From positions 1 to 64,000 of the forward strand of contig NZ_LQPZ01000040.1 of assembly GCF_002102395.1 (NCBI RefSeq): 64,000 nt of DNA. Reading direction: 5' to 3'. The notes under the pieces are model-generated. The model saw only the letters and a list, made by a program, of their open reading frames with translations, was not told the origin of the DNA and made no database searches. Positions within the stretch are counted from its first letter, which is position 1; each line of letters opens with the position of its first letter. The DNA is from Mycolicibacillus trivialis. GTDB taxonomy: Bacteria; Actinomycetota; Actinomycetes; Mycobacteriales; Mycobacteriaceae. Below, in pieces: positions 42,008 to 52,201 of this stretch. The position numbers were made by a program, and so were the translations under genes.

Positions 42008-44227
42008 CTACTCCGCCCTGAGGAAGCCGTTGGCCTGCGCGACGGCCTCGGTGGCGAACCACACCTCAGCCAGTGTGTCGTGGTACAGCGCGTTGTCCGG
42101 CGTGTAGTAGAGCCCGGAAACGGTGTTGGCCTTGATCGGGTACCCGGCCGGTGCCTGGTAGGGGTCGCTCAGCGGCAGGTGGATCGCCGGGTGCGCACCG
42201 GCCTGGTCGTCGCCGGCCTGGTCCCCGCCTGCCTGGTCCCCGCCTGCCGCGGGGCCGCCTGCCGCCTGGTCGCCGTAAGACCCGTGACCGCGCGGATCGG
42301 CGTCCTGGTACCGGGCGTCGTCGTGCCGCAGGTCGTCCTGGCCGGGGTGGTCGTGGGCGGCCTCGTGGATGACGAACGCGCCACCGGGTACCCGGTAGGA
42401 CTCCTCGGCGGCGTCCGACGGTTCAACGGCGGAGTGCCGGCCGCCGCCCAGTTCGGCTTCGGCCGGGATCCGGGTGGGGGCGGTGTCGACGTCGTCAGGA
42501 TCCTCGTCGGATTCCTCGGCGGCGAAGTCGTCGCCGTAGGCGCCACCGTCCCGATGGGTCCGCTCGGGGTCGGCGAACGGGTCGTAGTCGAACGCCTCGC
42601 GGCCGTGGTCCTCGCCGTAGCCTCCGATCTCGCCGCCCCGGTCGTCGCCGGCCTCGTCCTCGCCCGAGCGGTGCGCCCAAGCCACCCGCGACGGCATCCC
42701 GGATTCGGCGAACTCCTCGGTGCCGGACTCATCCAGGTCGTAGAAGACCTCGCGGGGGCCGCCCCCGTCGAGGGCCTCGTGCTCGTCGAGTTCGGGCGCC
42801 CACGGCTGCGGTTCGGCCGTCTCCCGGCGGGCACCGGCGCGGCGGCCGGTGTTGCGGGCGCGGCGGGTGATTTCCTCCTCGGCGCGGCGGCGACGGCCCC
42901 ACCAGGCCAGCCAGGCCAGCAGGCCCGCCAGCACCAGCACGCCGAGGCTCACCGGCAGCCACCACCAGTGCCAACCGATGCCCTGACCGGAGCCGGTGGT
43001 CGGGGCGTTGGCGGCGCCGACCCCCGGGATCTGCAGGCCGGACAGGGCGCCGCCCAGGCTGGCCGGGTCGGTGGTGAAGCTGTTCTCGGCCTGGTTCCAC
43101 GAGATGGTGCCGCCGCTGAACTCCTGGGAGATCAGGTCGCCGTCGGCGCTCTGGTCGCCGACCGGGGCGCCGAGGTCACCGCCGGCGCCGCCGAGTTTGT
43201 CCCAGGCGGCCTTCATCGCACCGCGGACCACGAACGCGCCGTGTTCGGAACTCCAGTAGATGACCGGCTGGTCGGCCGCGGCGAACGGGCTGACCTGCGC
43301 ATCGTCGCCGGTGTCGGTCGGGTTCTCGGTCGGGAAGCCCAGGTCGCTGCCCTGCGGGCCGCCCAGCGAGTCGTACTTCTCCAAGATCGCGCCCTCGACG
43401 GCGTTCGCGCCGGTGGTCGGGCTGTAGAAGATCTTGCCGCCGGCGTAGCCCTGGACCAGCCCGTCGTCGCCGATCGGTTCCTGCTCGCCCTGCCTGGCGC
43501 CCAGCGGACCGCCGGCGCCGCCGGTCGCGCGCCACGCGGCGTTGATGGCGTCCTCGGGGGTGACGTCGACCTGCAGGTCGGCCAGCTGTGCCGCCAACTC
43601 CGGCGGCGTGGTGGTGTAGGCCCTGGTCTTGCGGTTCCAGCCGACCTCGCCGTTGGCGAACTTCTGCGTGACGGTGTCGCCGTCGAAGGTCTCGGCTCCG
43701 GCGGGCGGACCCAGCGGGCCCGAGGAACTGTTCAGGGTGTCCCAGGCGGCGTTGATCGGGCCGCGCACCACATATGCACCGTGTTCGGGGGTGAAGAAGA
43801 TCAGTGGGTTGTCGGTGGCCGAGAACGAGATGAATTGGGCTTCCGGCCCGGCCAGCCCGGGTGTCTGGTCCATGTCGGGAAAGCCCAGGTCGCTGCCGGC
43901 GGGGCCGCCCAGTGACTCATAGGTGTCCAGGATCGGCCCGTACATCGCCCGGGCCCCGGTGGCCGGGGTGAAGAAGATCTTGCCGCCGGTGTAGTCCGCG
44001 GCGAAGCCGGCACCGACCGGATAGACGTCGCCCTGCGGCGCGCCGAGCCGCGAGTCGTTGCCGCCGGCGGCGTCCCAGGCCGCGGTGATCGCGTCGTGCG
44101 CGTCGGTCTCCGGGGACGCGCCCGCCGCCGGGGCCAGCAGCGCGTACGACGCGGCCGTGGCGGCGGCCACCACAGCCAGCGCCGCGCCGCGCACCCACTT
44201 GCCCATCTGACTTCGCTGCCTACTCAC
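42008..44227 (-). CDS. LGFP-repeat membrane protein with a C-terminal sunset-type motif (Rv2721c-like)
   Basis: The 739-residue protein has a signal anchor (about residues 8-36), then about 380 external residues made of LGFP repeats (SDLGFPDMDQ, PLGPPAGAE, SDLGFPTENP, and similar). A transmembrane helix follows near 405-425, then a 310-residue cytoplasmic tail that is acidic and rich in Asp, Glu and Gly, with short QAGGDQAGDDQ repeats. The end, ALYHDTLAEVWFATEAVAQ, resembles the sunset domain of other actinobacterial proteins. LGFP repeats are found in wall-associated and mycolyltransferase proteins and may hold the envelope layers. The GTG start has GGGAGG upstream; ATG 44206 is the alternative. 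Confidence 0.85.
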   Translation of the reverse strand: MSRQRSQMGKWVRGAALAVVAAATAASYALLAPAAGASPETDAHDAITAAWDAAGGNDSRLGAPQGDVYPVGAGFAADYTGGKIFFTPATGARAMYGPILDTYESLGGPAGSDLGFPDMDQTPGLAGPEAQFISFSATDNPLIFFTPEHGAYVVRGPINAAWDTLNSSSGPLGPPAGAETFDGDTVTQKFANGEVGWNRKTRAYTTTPPELAAQLADLQVDVTPEDAINAAWRATGGAGGPLGARQGEQEPIGDDGLVQGYAGGKIFYSPTTGANAVEGAILEKYDSLGGPQGSDLGFPTENPTDTGDDAQVSPFAAADQPVIYWSSEHGAFVVRGAMKAAWDKLGGAGGDLGAPVGDQSADGDLISQEFSGGTISWNQAENSFTTDPASLGGALSGLQIPGVGAANAPTTGSGQGIGWHWWWLPVSLGVLVLAGLLAWLAWWGRRRRAEEEITRRARNTGRRAGARRETAEPQPWAPELDEHEALDGGGPREVFYDLDESGTEEFAESGMPSRVAWAHRSGEDEAGDDRGGEIGGYGEDHGREAFDYDPFADPERTHRDGGAYGDDFAAEESDEDPDDVDTAPTRIPAEAELGGGRHSAVEPSDAAEESYRVPGGAFVIHEAAHDHPGQDDLRHDDARYQDADPRGHGSYGDQAAGGPAAGGDQAGGDQAGDDQAGAHPAIHLPLSDPYQAPAGYPIKANTVSGLYYTPDNALYHDTLAEVWFATEAVAQANGFLRAE

Positions 44228-44381
44228 CCAGCCTCCCGGCCTGTCGCTGTCACACGTGTAACCGTCGCAGGGGTCATCATGGCGTGAACCGGGCGCGAAT
44301 TGCGAACCAATCGCATCTCCGATGCGGAAATGGACATCAACCTGATGTCGAATCGATGCACGATCGCGGTGTTGCGTGCGA

Positions 44382-45542
44382 TCACACGCCCAGGCTGCGC
44401 CCGATGATCTCCTTCATGATCTCGGTGGTGCCGCCGTAGATGGTCTGCACCCGCGAATCCAGGAACGCCCGGGCGACCGGGTACTCGCGCATGTAGCCGT
44501 AGCCGCCGTAAAGCTGCAGGCAGCGGTCGATCAGATGGACCTGCTTCTCGGTGGAATACCACTTGGCCATCGCGGCCTGCTCGACGGTGAGCTTCTCGTC
44601 GAGGTGCAGGCGGAGGAACTCGTCGACCATCATCCGGACCACGGTGGCTTCGGTGGCCAGTTCGGCGAGCAGGAACCGGCTGTTCTGGAAGCTGCCGATC
44701 GGTTTGCCGAACGCCTTGCGCTCCTTGGTGTAGGTGATGGTGTCCTCCAGCACCTGTTCCATCGCGGCGGCGGCCATGATCGCGATCGAGATTCGCTCCT
44801 GGGGCAGGTTCTGCACCAGGTAGATGAAGCCCATCCCCTCCTCACCGAGCAGGTTCTCCACCGGCACGCGCACGTCGGTGAAGGACAGTTCGGCGGTGTC
44901 CTGGGCGTCCATGCCGATCTTGTCGAGGTGGCGGCCCCGTTCGAAGCCCGCCATGCCGCGCTCGACGACCAGCAGGGAGAAGCCCTGCGCGCCCTTGTCC
45001 GGGTCGGTCTGGGCGACCACGATCACCAGGTCGGCGTGGATGCCGTTGGTGATGAAGGTCTTGGCGCCGTTGAGGATGTAGTGGTCGCCGTCGCGGACCG
45101 CGCGGGTCTTGATGCCTTGCAGATCGCTGCCGGTGCCGGGCTCGGTCATCGCGATCGCGGTGATCAGCTCGCCGGTGCAGAACTTGGGCAGCCAGCGCTG
45201 CTTCTGCTCCTCGTTGGCCAGCCGTAGCAGGTAGGGCGCGGTGACGTCGTTGTGCAGCGAGAACCCGATGCCGCTGTAGCGACCGCGGGTGGTCTCCTCG
45301 GTGATGATCGTGTTGTAGCGGAAGTCGGGGTTGCCGCCGCCGCCGTACTCCTCCGGCACCGCCATGCCCAGGAAGCCCTGCTTGCCGGCCTCGAGCCAGA
45401 CGCCGCGGTCGACGATCTTGGCCTGCTCCCACTCCTCGTGGTGCGGGGCGACGTGCCGGTCGAGGAACGCGCGGTAGGACTCGCGGAACAGCTCGTGCTC
45501 GGACTCGAAGAGGGTGCGCTGGAATTTGACGGCACTGCCCAT
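44382..45542 (-). CDS. fadE20: Acyl-CoA dehydrogenase FadE20
   Basis: The 386-residue FAD-dependent enzyme has the signatures AIAMTEPGTGSDLQGIKT (about 130-147) and QLYGGYGYMREYPVARAFLD (about 345-364). The catalytic glutamate is probably that in LPQERISI (about residue 248), the position used by long-chain and isovaleryl-CoA dehydrogenases. The substrate is not known. It is a single gene whose promoter region contains a perfect palindrome (45591-45606), so a TetR-type repressor is likely. Homologue of Rv2724c. Confidence 0.92.
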   Translation of the reverse strand: MGSAVKFQRTLFESEHELFRESYRAFLDRHVAPHHEEWEQAKIVDRGVWLEAGKQGFLGMAVPEEYGGGGNPDFRYNTIITEETTRGRYSGIGFSLHNDVTAPYLLRLANEEQKQRWLPKFCTGELITAIAMTEPGTGSDLQGIKTRAVRDGDHYILNGAKTFITNGIHADLVIVVAQTDPDKGAQGFSLLVVERGMAGFERGRHLDKIGMDAQDTAELSFTDVRVPVENLLGEEGMGFIYLVQNLPQERISIAIMAAAAMEQVLEDTITYTKERKAFGKPIGSFQNSRFLLAELATEATVVRMMVDEFLRLHLDEKLTVEQAAMAKWYSTEKQVHLIDRCLQLYGGYGYMREYPVARAFLDSRVQTIYGGTTEIMKEIIGRSLGV

Positions 45543-45579
45543 CGGGGACCTCCGGGAGAAGTTGGTTCAAGACGTTGCG

Positions 45580-45590
45580 ACGAGGATAGA
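45580..45590 (-). promoter_or_regulatory. fadE20 -10 region
   Basis: On the minus strand TATCCT follows directly after the palindrome. A leader of about 35 bases with GGAGG precedes the fadE20 ATG. Confidence 0.45.
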
Positions 45591-45606
45591 CCAACCGGAT
45601 GGTTGG
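45591..45606. promoter_or_regulatory. Candidate TetR-type operator of fadE20
   Basis: CCAACC-GGAT-GGTTGG has perfect 6-bp arms and sits in the -35/-10 spacer, where bound repressor would block polymerase. No regulator gene is adjacent. Confidence 0.55.
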
Positions 45607-45649
45607 GCACCGGCGGGGACCACTCCCGGCGCCGGGCGGCGGGGCCGGG

Positions 45650-47080
45650 TCACGACCGCGGTGTCGCGAACCCCTCCAATGCGGCGGCCAGCGCCGCCGG
45701 TACCCGGGCCCGCATCCGGGTGCCGCCCTCGTCGTGCACGGTGGTCTCCACCCGGCCCTCCTCGTGCAGCCGGGCCACCAGGTCCCCGCGGTGGTACGGG
45801 ATGGTGACGTCCACCGCGGTGTCGCGACGCTCCACCAGCCGGCTCATCGCCGCGCGCAGTTCCGGGAGGCCCGCGCCGGTGCGCGCCGAGACGAACACGG
45901 CCTCCGGCAGTGCGCGGCGCAGCTGAGTCAACGCCAGCTCGTCGGCGGCATCGATCTTGTTGACCACCAACAGTTCCGGCACCGGCGGTCCGGTGCGGTC
46001 GGCGAGCACATCGCGCAGCACCGATCGGACCGCCTCGACCTGGGCGAGCGGGGTCGCGTCCGCGCCGTCGAGCACGTGCACCAGCAGGTCGGCGTCGGCC
46101 ACCTCCTCCAGAGTGGAGCGGAACGCCTCGACCAGCTGGGTGGGCAGGTGCCGGACGAAGCCGACCGTGTCGGTGAGGACGAACGGCCCCTCTTCGGCCT
46201 CCGGGTCGAAGTAGCCGCGCCGGGTGGTCGGGTCCAGCGTCGCGAACAGTGCATCCTGGACCAGCACGCCGGCCCCGGTCAGCGCGTTGAGCAGGCTGGA
46301 TTTGCCGGCGTTGGTGTAGCCGACGATCGCGATCGCCGGCACATCGCTGTCCAGGCGACGGCGCCGCTTGGTGTCGCGGACCTGTTTCATCGCCTTGATG
46401 TCGCGGCGCAGTTTGGCCATCCGCTCGCGGATGCGGCGCCGGTCGGTTTCGATCTTGGTCTCACCGGGCCCGCGCAGCCCGACACCGCCGCCGCTGCCGC
46501 CGGCGCGGCCACCGGCCTGCCGCGACATCGACTCGCCCCAGCCGCGCAGCCGCGGCAGCATGTACTCCATCTGCGCCAACGCCACCTGGGCTTTGCCCTC
46601 CCGGCTGGTGGCGTGCTGGGCGAAGATGTCCAGGATCAGCGCGGTGCGGTCGATCACCTTGACCCGCACCGCTTTTTCCAGCGCGGTGAGCTGCGCGGGT
46701 GAGAGCTCGCCGTCGCAGATCACGGTGTCGGCTCCGGTCGCCAACACCACCTCCCGCAACTCGGCGGCCTTACCCTCCCCGATGTAGGTGGCCGGGTCCG
46801 GTTTGTCGCGGCGCTGGATGAGCCCGTCGAGCACCTCGGAGCCGGCCGTCTCGGCCAGCGCCGCCAACTCGGCCAGGCTGGCGTCGGCGTCGGCGGCCGC
46901 GCCCTCGGTCCAGACGCCCACCAGCACGACCCGTTCCAGGCGCAGTTGGCGGTACTCGACCTCGGAGACGTCGTCGAGTTCGGTGGACAGCCCGGCCACC
47001 CGGCGCAACGCGGCACGGTCGTCGAGGTCGAGTTCGCCGGTGCTGGGCACGGCGGGGCGGAAGGGGGTGTCACTGGTCAT
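45650..47080 (-). CDS. hflX: GTPase HflX
   Basis: The 476-residue protein has the HflX N-terminal domain (about 60-240; GLIQRRDKPDPATYIGEGK), a Gly-rich linker (GGRAGGSGGGVGLRGPGE), and the Obg-type GTPase domain with G1 GYTNAGKS (about 260), G3 DTVGF and G4 NKID. It splits stalled ribosomes after stress. The ATG follows GGAGG by 7 bp. It is the last gene of the miaA-dapF-hflX run, all on the minus strand. Homologue of Rv2725c. Confidence 0.95.
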   Translation of the reverse strand: MTSDTPFRPAVPSTGELDLDDRAALRRVAGLSTELDDVSEVEYRQLRLERVVLVGVWTEGAAADADASLAELAALAETAGSEVLDGLIQRRDKPDPATYIGEGKAAELREVVLATGADTVICDGELSPAQLTALEKAVRVKVIDRTALILDIFAQHATSREGKAQVALAQMEYMLPRLRGWGESMSRQAGGRAGGSGGGVGLRGPGETKIETDRRRIRERMAKLRRDIKAMKQVRDTKRRRRLDSDVPAIAIVGYTNAGKSSLLNALTGAGVLVQDALFATLDPTTRRGYFDPEAEEGPFVLTDTVGFVRHLPTQLVEAFRSTLEEVADADLLVHVLDGADATPLAQVEAVRSVLRDVLADRTGPPVPELLVVNKIDAADELALTQLRRALPEAVFVSARTGAGLPELRAAMSRLVERRDTAVDVTIPYHRGDLVARLHEEGRVETTVHDEGGTRMRARVPAALAAALEGFATPRS

Positions 47081-47126
47081 GGTCGGCCTCCGATGATGCC
47101 CGCCGGGGCGCAATCGCGCATCCGAT

Positions 47127-47993
47127 TTACTGCTCGGCCCACCAGTCCTCCGCGACCTCACCCTCGGCGACCAGCACCGAAGGGCCGCGCAGGTAGCTGG
47201 TGGCCGCGGTGATCGTGACCGTCACCGTCCCGCCGGGGACCCGGACCCGCAGCTCGCCGGTGTCGGTGTCGGCGGCGGCCAGGGCGGCGAGCGCGGCGGC
47301 GACGGTGCCGGTGCCGCAGGAGCGGGTCTCCCCCACCCCACGCTCGTGGACCCGCATCGACACCGCGCCGCCGGCCGGGGCGGTGAGGACCTCCACGTTC
47401 ACCCCATCGGGGAAGAGGGCCGGGTCGAACTCGACCGGGGCGGCCACGTCCAGCCGGGCCAGCTCCTGCTCACTGAGGGTGGTGTCCACGCAGGCCAGGT
47501 GCGGGTTGCCGACGTCGACCGCGATGCCGTCGAAGCGGCGCCCGCCGACCACCGCGCTGCCGGTGCCGAACCCGACGGCCTTGCCCATCTCGACGGTGAC
47601 CTCGGCGTGCAGTGGGTCGACGTGGTGCACCCGTACCGGGCGCGGCCCGGCGAGTGAGCCGACGACGAACTCGTCGCGATGCTCGAGCCCGGCGGCGCGC
47701 AGGTAGTGCGCGAACACCCGCACGCCGTTACCGCACATCTGGGCGATCGAGCCGTCGGCGTTGCGGTAGTCCATGTACCAGTCGTCGGCGGCCACCCCGT
47801 CGGGCAGCCGGTCGATGACCCCGGCGGCGCGCACCGCGGCGGCGGTGGCGACCCGCAGCACCCCGTCGGCGCCCAGTCCGCGGCGTCGGTCGCACAGCGC
47901 GGTCACCGCGGCCGGTGTCAGCACCCGCGCGGCGTCGAGGTCGGGCAGCAGCACGAAGTCGTTCTCGGTGCCGTGCCCCTTGGTGAATCTCAC
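47127..47993 (-). CDS. dapF: Diaminopimelate epimerase DapF
   Basis: The 288-residue enzyme converts LL- to meso-diaminopimelate for lysine and peptidoglycan. The two catalytic cysteines are visible in QMCGNGVRV (about residue 87) and [10 protein letters not shown] (about residue 226). The GTG start opens with [12 protein letters not shown], as in other mycobacterial DapF proteins. It follows miaA by 4 bp and precedes hflX by 46 bp. Homologue of Rv2726c. Confidence 0.95.
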   Translation of the reverse strand: MRFTKGHGTENDFVLLPDLDAARVLTPAAVTALCDRRRGLGADGVLRVATAAAVRAAGVIDRLPDGVAADDWYMDYRNADGSIAQMCGNGVRVFAHYLRAAGLEHRDEFVVGSLAGPRPVRVHHVDPLHAEVTVEMGKAVGFGTGSAVVGGRRFDGIAVDVGNPHLACVDTTLSEQELARLDVAAPVEFDPALFPDGVNVEVLTAPAGGAVSMRVHERGVGETRSCGTGTVAAALAALAAADTDTGELRVRVPGGTVTVTITAATSYLRGPSVLVAEGEVAEDWWAEQ

Positions 47994-47997
47994 CCGT

Positions 47998-48942
47998 TCA
48001 GGATACGGACCGCCAGGCGGCCAGCGCCGCGTCGAGCAGGTCGGGCGCGGTGGCATCCAGCCAGTGGATGCGGTGGTCGCGGCGGAACCAGGACCGTTGC
48101 CTGCGGGCGTAGCGGCGGGTGCCGATGAAGGTGCGTTCCCGGGCGGTCTGTAACTCCCGGCTGCCGCCGCCGGCGTCGAGCGCGGCGATCACCTGCGCGT
48201 AGCCCAGCGCCCGGGCGGCGGTCACCCCGTCCCGCAGGCCGACCTCGAGCAGTCCGGCGACCTCCTCGACGAGGCCCGCCTCGAACATGAGGTCGGTGCG
48301 CAGTTCCAGGCGTTCATCCAGAAGCGCTGTGTCACAGTCTATTCCGATGATCATCGTCTCCCATCGGGGTGCGCCGATGCGCGGCGCGGACGCCGCGAAG
48401 GGCCGGCCGGTCAGCTCCACCACCTCCAGCGCACGCACGATCCGTCTGCCGTCGCTGGGCAGGATGGCGGCCGCGGCGGCCGGATCGGTGGCGGCCAGTT
48501 CCTCGTGCAGACCGGTCGCGCCGATCTGGGCCAGCCGCGCCTCGTATCGGGCCCGGACCGCCGGGTCGGTCGCGGGGAAGGCCCAGTCGTCGAGCAGCGC
48601 CTGGATGTAGAGCATCGACCCGCCGACCAGGATCGGCACCGCGCCGCGTGAGCGGATCGCGGCGATGTCGGCACCGGCCGCTGCCTGGTAGGCCGCGACG
48701 GTGGCGGTCTCGGTCACCGACAGCACGTCGAGCTGGTGATGAGGTAGGCCGCGGCGCTGGGCGGCCGGGACCTTGGCGGTGCCGATGTTCATGCCGCGGT
48801 AGAGCTGCATGGCGTCGGCGTTGACGATCTCGGCGGCGACGCCGAGCTGCCGCAGCCGGTCGCCGAGGTCGAGGGCGAGGTCGGATTTGCCGGTTCCGGT
48901 CGGTCCGACGATCGCCAGCGGGCGCCGGTCCGCGGCGGTCAC
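47998..48942 (-). CDS. miaA: tRNA dimethylallyltransferase MiaA
   Basis: The 314-residue enzyme adds the dimethylallyl group to A37 of tRNAs reading UNN codons. The P-loop is [13 protein letters not shown] (about 11-23), followed by [17 protein letters not shown] (about 43-59), with the catalytic aspartate and threonine, and the Cys-free insertion domain. MiaB, the methylthiolation enzyme for the same base, is encoded at 52798-54294. The GTG start overlaps the stop of the upstream dioxygenase-like gene. Homologue of Rv2727c. Confidence 0.95.
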   Translation of the reverse strand: MTAADRRPLAIVGPTGTGKSDLALDLGDRLRQLGVAAEIVNADAMQLYRGMNIGTAKVPAAQRRGLPHHQLDVLSVTETATVAAYQAAAGADIAAIRSRGAVPILVGGSMLYIQALLDDWAFPATDPAVRARYEARLAQIGATGLHEELAATDPAAAAAILPSDGRRIVRALEVVELTGRPFAASAPRIGAPRWETMIIGIDCDTALLDERLELRTDLMFEAGLVEEVAGLLEVGLRDGVTAARALGYAQVIAALDAGGGSRELQTARERTFIGTRRYARRQRSWFRRDHRIHWLDATAPDLLDAALAAWRSVS

Positions 48943-49619
48943 GGGGCCCAGAATCCGACGAAGTAGCCCACCCCGTAGGGCGCGCCGCGGTACAGCTCGG
49001 TGACGCAGCGCGGCGGGTCGGCCAGCCCGCCCAGCGCCGCGAACGCCGCCCGCCCGCCGATCGTCTCCGGCAGCCCGGCCAGGGCGGCCGGTTCGCCCCC
49101 GGCCAGCGCCGCGTCCAGGCGCCGCTGGTCCGCGGCGTCTGCCGGGCGGTGTCCCCCGGGTGCACCGGCGGTCAAGGTGGTGGCGCCGTCGGCGACCACC
49201 AGCACCCCCATCGGCCGGCCGGCGGAGTCGATGCGGCCGCGCAGCCGCCGGCCCGCGGTGTGCGCGGCGACCGGGTCCGCGCCGAACACGTGCACTTCGG
49301 CGCCGGCCTCGGGGCGGACCCGGCCGCGCACCCACCCGGCGATCAGTGCGCACAGCGGCAGCGTCGTGGGCGGGGCGGCCGGCGTGCCGGGTGCCAGCCG
49401 GACCGGCAGGTCGACGCCGTAACCGGCGAAGGTGCCGCACGCGCCGGCGGGCACCACCCGGTCGTGTGCCCCGGCGCCGAGCACCAGCCAGGAGTCCGGC
49501 AGCCGGGCGGCCGCCTCCAGGGCGGCGGCGGTCAGCTCGGCGTCCTCGTCGGCGGCGGCGCCCACCAGATCGGGAACCAGCAGCGGCGCGCTGGGGATGA
49601 TCGCGACACCGGCTAACAC
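48939..49619 (-). CDS. LigB-like class III dioxygenase-fold protein (Rv2728c-like)
   Basis: The 226-residue protein has the extradiol-dioxygenase class III fold in reduced form. The start, [14 protein letters not shown], and [15 protein letters not shown] (about 143-157) are characteristic of the mycobacterial family, but the two metal histidines of true LigB enzymes are not obvious. Function is unknown. It is placed between a DMT-type transporter (9 bp upstream) and miaA (4-bp overlap), so it is in the same operon. Confidence 0.75.
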   Translation of the reverse strand: MLAGVAIIPSAPLLVPDLVGAAADEDAELTAAALEAAARLPDSWLVLGAGAHDRVVPAGACGTFAGYGVDLPVRLAPGTPAAPPTTLPLCALIAGWVRGRVRPEAGAEVHVFGADPVAAHTAGRRLRGRIDSAGRPMGVLVVADGATTLTAGAPGGHRPADAADQRRLDAALAGGEPAALAGLPETIGGRAAFAALGGLADPPRCVTELYRGAPYGVGYFVGFWAP

Positions 49620-49628
49620 GGCGGCACG

Positions 49629-50549
49629 CTACCGCTCCGGCCGCGCCCCGGCGGGCAGTGCGGTGTCGCGGCCCCCGGCGCTGGCGGCGATCGTGGCGGC
49701 CTCACCGCGGGCGAGCTTGGCGGTGGCCACGATCACCAGGACCAGGCTCACCGCGACCGCGACGTCCTCGACGCCGCCGGCCTGCAGGTGCTCACCGAGT
49801 ACCAGGATGCCCAGCACCGTCGCCACCAGCGGTTTGGCCACCGTGATCGTGGGCATCGAGGCGGTCAGCGCGCCGGCCCGGAACGCCGACTGCTGGAAGA
49901 TCATCCCGGTGAGGGTGGCGGCCAGCCACGGCACCAGCTCCGGTGCGGTCAGCACCGCCCAGAAGCCGTCGTGGGCGACCGCGACGATGCTCTTGGTGAG
50001 CACCGCGAACATCGCCAGCGACGCCCCGGCGACGACCGCGAGCAGCACCGCGGCCGTCGGGGTGCCGGCGTGGCGACGCGCCATCACCACGCACACCACC
50101 AGTAGCGGGATCATGACCAGCGCGACGACCAGCCACACCGACCCGGAGGCGCGGTCGCGCCCGGGTGTCGGGTCGCCGACGATGACCACCACCGCCAGCG
50201 CGGCGGCCAGCACCGCGGCCCACAGCCACTCCGCGCGGCTCACCGCCTGCTTGGTGATCCGCGCGTAGATCGGCAACGCGAACAGCAGTGCGGTCACCTG
50301 CAGGCCGGTGACCAGCATCACCGACCCCACCACCAGCGCGGCCGCCTGCAGTCCGTAATTGGCGACCGCGGCGATCCCCCCACCCCAGAACCGCAGGTCA
50401 CGCAGCGACATGCGGAACAACTCCAGGTGCCCGACATCGGGCTTGTCGGTGATCTCCTGGGCCGAGCGCTGCCGGATGACGTCGCCGACCGCCGAGGCCA
50501 GCGCCGCGCAGAGCGCGAGTGCCGCAGCGATGATCGCTTCAGGCTGCAT
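49629..50549 (-). CDS. DMT/EamA-type membrane transporter (Rv2729c-like)
   Basis: The 306-residue protein has ten predicted helices in two EamA-like halves (about 1-140 and 145-285). It opens with [20 protein letters not shown]. The family includes metabolite exporters and small-multidrug-type transporters, and no substrate is known. GAGGAGA lies upstream of the ATG. It heads the run leading into miaA-dapF-hflX. Confidence 0.8.
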   Translation of the reverse strand: MQPEAIIAAALALCAALASAVGDVIRQRSAQEITDKPDVGHLELFRMSLRDLRFWGGGIAAVANYGLQAAALVVGSVMLVTGLQVTALLFALPIYARITKQAVSRAEWLWAAVLAAALAVVVIVGDPTPGRDRASGSVWLVVALVMIPLLVVCVVMARRHAGTPTAAVLLAVVAGASLAMFAVLTKSIVAVAHDGFWAVLTAPELVPWLAATLTGMIFQQSAFRAGALTASMPTITVAKPLVATVLGILVLGEHLQAGGVEDVAVAVSLVLVIVATAKLARGEAATIAASAGGRDTALPAGARPER

Positions 50550-50886
50550 TCACTGGTCTCCTCAGCCGACGTCACCGGCCAACCCGCGGCGAAGCGAACA
50601 CACCCCCGGGTGGGACAACATCACGATTGCCGGCGCGCTCCCCGCCGAACACGGTCAAAGTCTCGGTGCGCAACGATACCTCCCCGACCGCGCCGAGACT
50701 GCGATCAACCCGGCGATCAACCCGCGATCCCCCACTCCGTCGGCCCGGGGTGGCTCAGGTGGCGGCGGATTCGATGGCAAGCTGCTTGAATACCCGATGG
50801 GGAGAACTCCCCGCGACGGAGTACAGGCGCCGCGACGCGCGGCAGCGGTGCGGGCGATGCCCGCCGGAGAGTAGGTGGCGGTACCG
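50550..50886. other. 337-bp gap between divergent genes with short repeats
   Basis: No gene is supported. A 12-bp tandem repeat (GCGATCAACCCG) occurs at 50701-50712 and 50713-50724. A tight inverted repeat GGGGAG-AA-CTCCCC lies at 50799-50812. The ribosome binding site for the DUF349 gene is near 50865-50878. Confidence 0.6.
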
Positions 50887-52194
50887 ATGACGACCCACGA
50901 GCCCGACAACCGTGCCCCCAAGCCGGCCCCGCGGCCCGGACCCAAACCCGGCCCGGTCGTACCGCCCGCGATGGTGGTGCCGACCGCCGACCCGCGCCGG
51001 TTCGGCCGGGTCGACGACGACGGCACCGTCTGGCTGATCAGTTCGGCCGGGGAACGGGTCATCGGGTCCTGGCAGGCCGGTGAGCCGGACGCCGCGTTCG
51101 CCCACTTCGGCCGCCGTTTCGACGACCTGAGCACCGAGGTGGCCCTGATGGAGGAGCGGCTGGCGGCCGGCTCCGGGGACCCGCGCAAGATCAAGGCCTC
51201 CGCCGAGGCGCTGGCCGGCACACTGTCCACCGCGGCCGTACTCGGCGACGTCGACGCGGTGGCCGCCCGACTGGCGGTGATCGTCGAGCGGGCCGACGCG
51301 GCGGCCGCCGCCGACCGCGCCGAGCGGGACGAGCAGCGCGCCGCGGCCACCGCCCGCAAGGAGGCGCTGGCCGCCGAGGCCGAAGAGTTGGCCGCCAACG
51401 CCACCCAGTGGAAGGCGGCCGGGGACCGGCTGCGCGAGATCCTCGCCGAGTGGCGCACGATCCGGGGTTTGGATCGGCGCACCGACGACGCGTTGTGGAA
51501 GCGGTATTCGGCGGCCCGGGACGGCTTCAACCGGCGCCGGGGCGCGCACTTCGCCGAGTTGGACCGGGACCGGGCCACCGCGCGCGAGGCCAAGGAGCGG
51601 CTGTGCGTGCGCGCCGAACAGCTCAGCGAGTCCACCGACTGGGCCGGCACCACCAAGGCGTTCCGTGCCCTGCTGACCGAGTGGAAGGCGGCCGGCCGGG
51701 CCGCCCGCGACGTCGACGACGCGCTGTGGGCCCGGTTCAAGGCTGCCCAGGACGTCTTCTTCGGCGCCCGCAAGGCGGCCTCCGCCGAGCGGGACGCGGC
51801 CCTGCAGGGCAACGCGACCGCCAAGGAGACGCTGTTGGCGCAGGCCGAGAAGCTCGACCCGGCGAATTTGTCCGCCGCCCGGGCCGCGCTGCGCTCGATC
51901 GTGGACAAGTGGGATGCGATCGGCAAGGCGCCGCGCGATCAGGAACCGGAGCTGGAGCGGCGGCTGCGTGCGGTGGAAAAGCGGGTGCGCGACGCGGCCG
52001 ACGCCGACCGGGTCGACCCGGAGGCGCAGGCTCGCGCCGACCAGTTCCGGGTCCGCGCCGAACAGTTCGAACAGCAGGCGCACAAGGCCGAGGCGGCCGG
52101 GCGGGCCAAGGACGCGGCTCAGGCCCGGGAGAGCGCCGCGCAGTGGCGGCAGTGGGCCGAAGCGGCGGCCGCTGCGGTGCAGCGCCGGGCCTGA
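50887..52194 (+). CDS. DUF349 protein (Rv2731-like)
   Basis: The 435-residue soluble, Ala-rich protein carries several DUF349 units: [18 protein letters not shown] (about 175-192), [27 protein letters not shown] and [14 protein letters not shown] (about 258-300), then a coiled-coil tail. DUF349 consists of short helical repeats found alone in bacteria; relatives are suspected to act in translation or stress. The first 40 residues are Pro-rich. A GTG at 50875 is an alternative start. It is flanked by minus-strand genes. Confidence 0.8.
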   Translation: MTTHEPDNRAPKPAPRPGPKPGPVVPPAMVVPTADPRRFGRVDDDGTVWLISSAGERVIGSWQAGEPDAAFAHFGRRFDDLSTEVALMEERLAAGSGDPRKIKASAEALAGTLSTAAVLGDVDAVAARLAVIVERADAAAAADRAERDEQRAAATARKEALAAEAEELAANATQWKAAGDRLREILAEWRTIRGLDRRTDDALWKRYSAARDGFNRRRGAHFAELDRDRATAREAKERLCVRAEQLSESTDWAGTTKAFRALLTEWKAAGRAARDVDDALWARFKAAQDVFFGARKAASAERDAALQGNATAKETLLAQAEKLDPANLSAARAALRSIVDKWDAIGKAPRDQEPELERRLRAVEKRVRDAADADRVDPEAQARADQFRVRAEQFEQQAHKAEAAGRAKDAAQARESAAQWRQWAEAAAAAVQRRA

Positions 52195-52201
52195 CCGTCG
52201 C

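Noticed and set aside
41246..43915. Long plus-strand open frame of 889 codons over lexA and the LGFP gene
   Set aside because: High GC opens long shadow frames; lexA and the LGFP gene in other frames have clear domains and starts.
50359..50874. Open frame in the gap before the DUF349 gene
   Set aside because: It begins inside the transporter gene on the other strand, has no ribosome binding site, and the non-overlapping part is low complexity.
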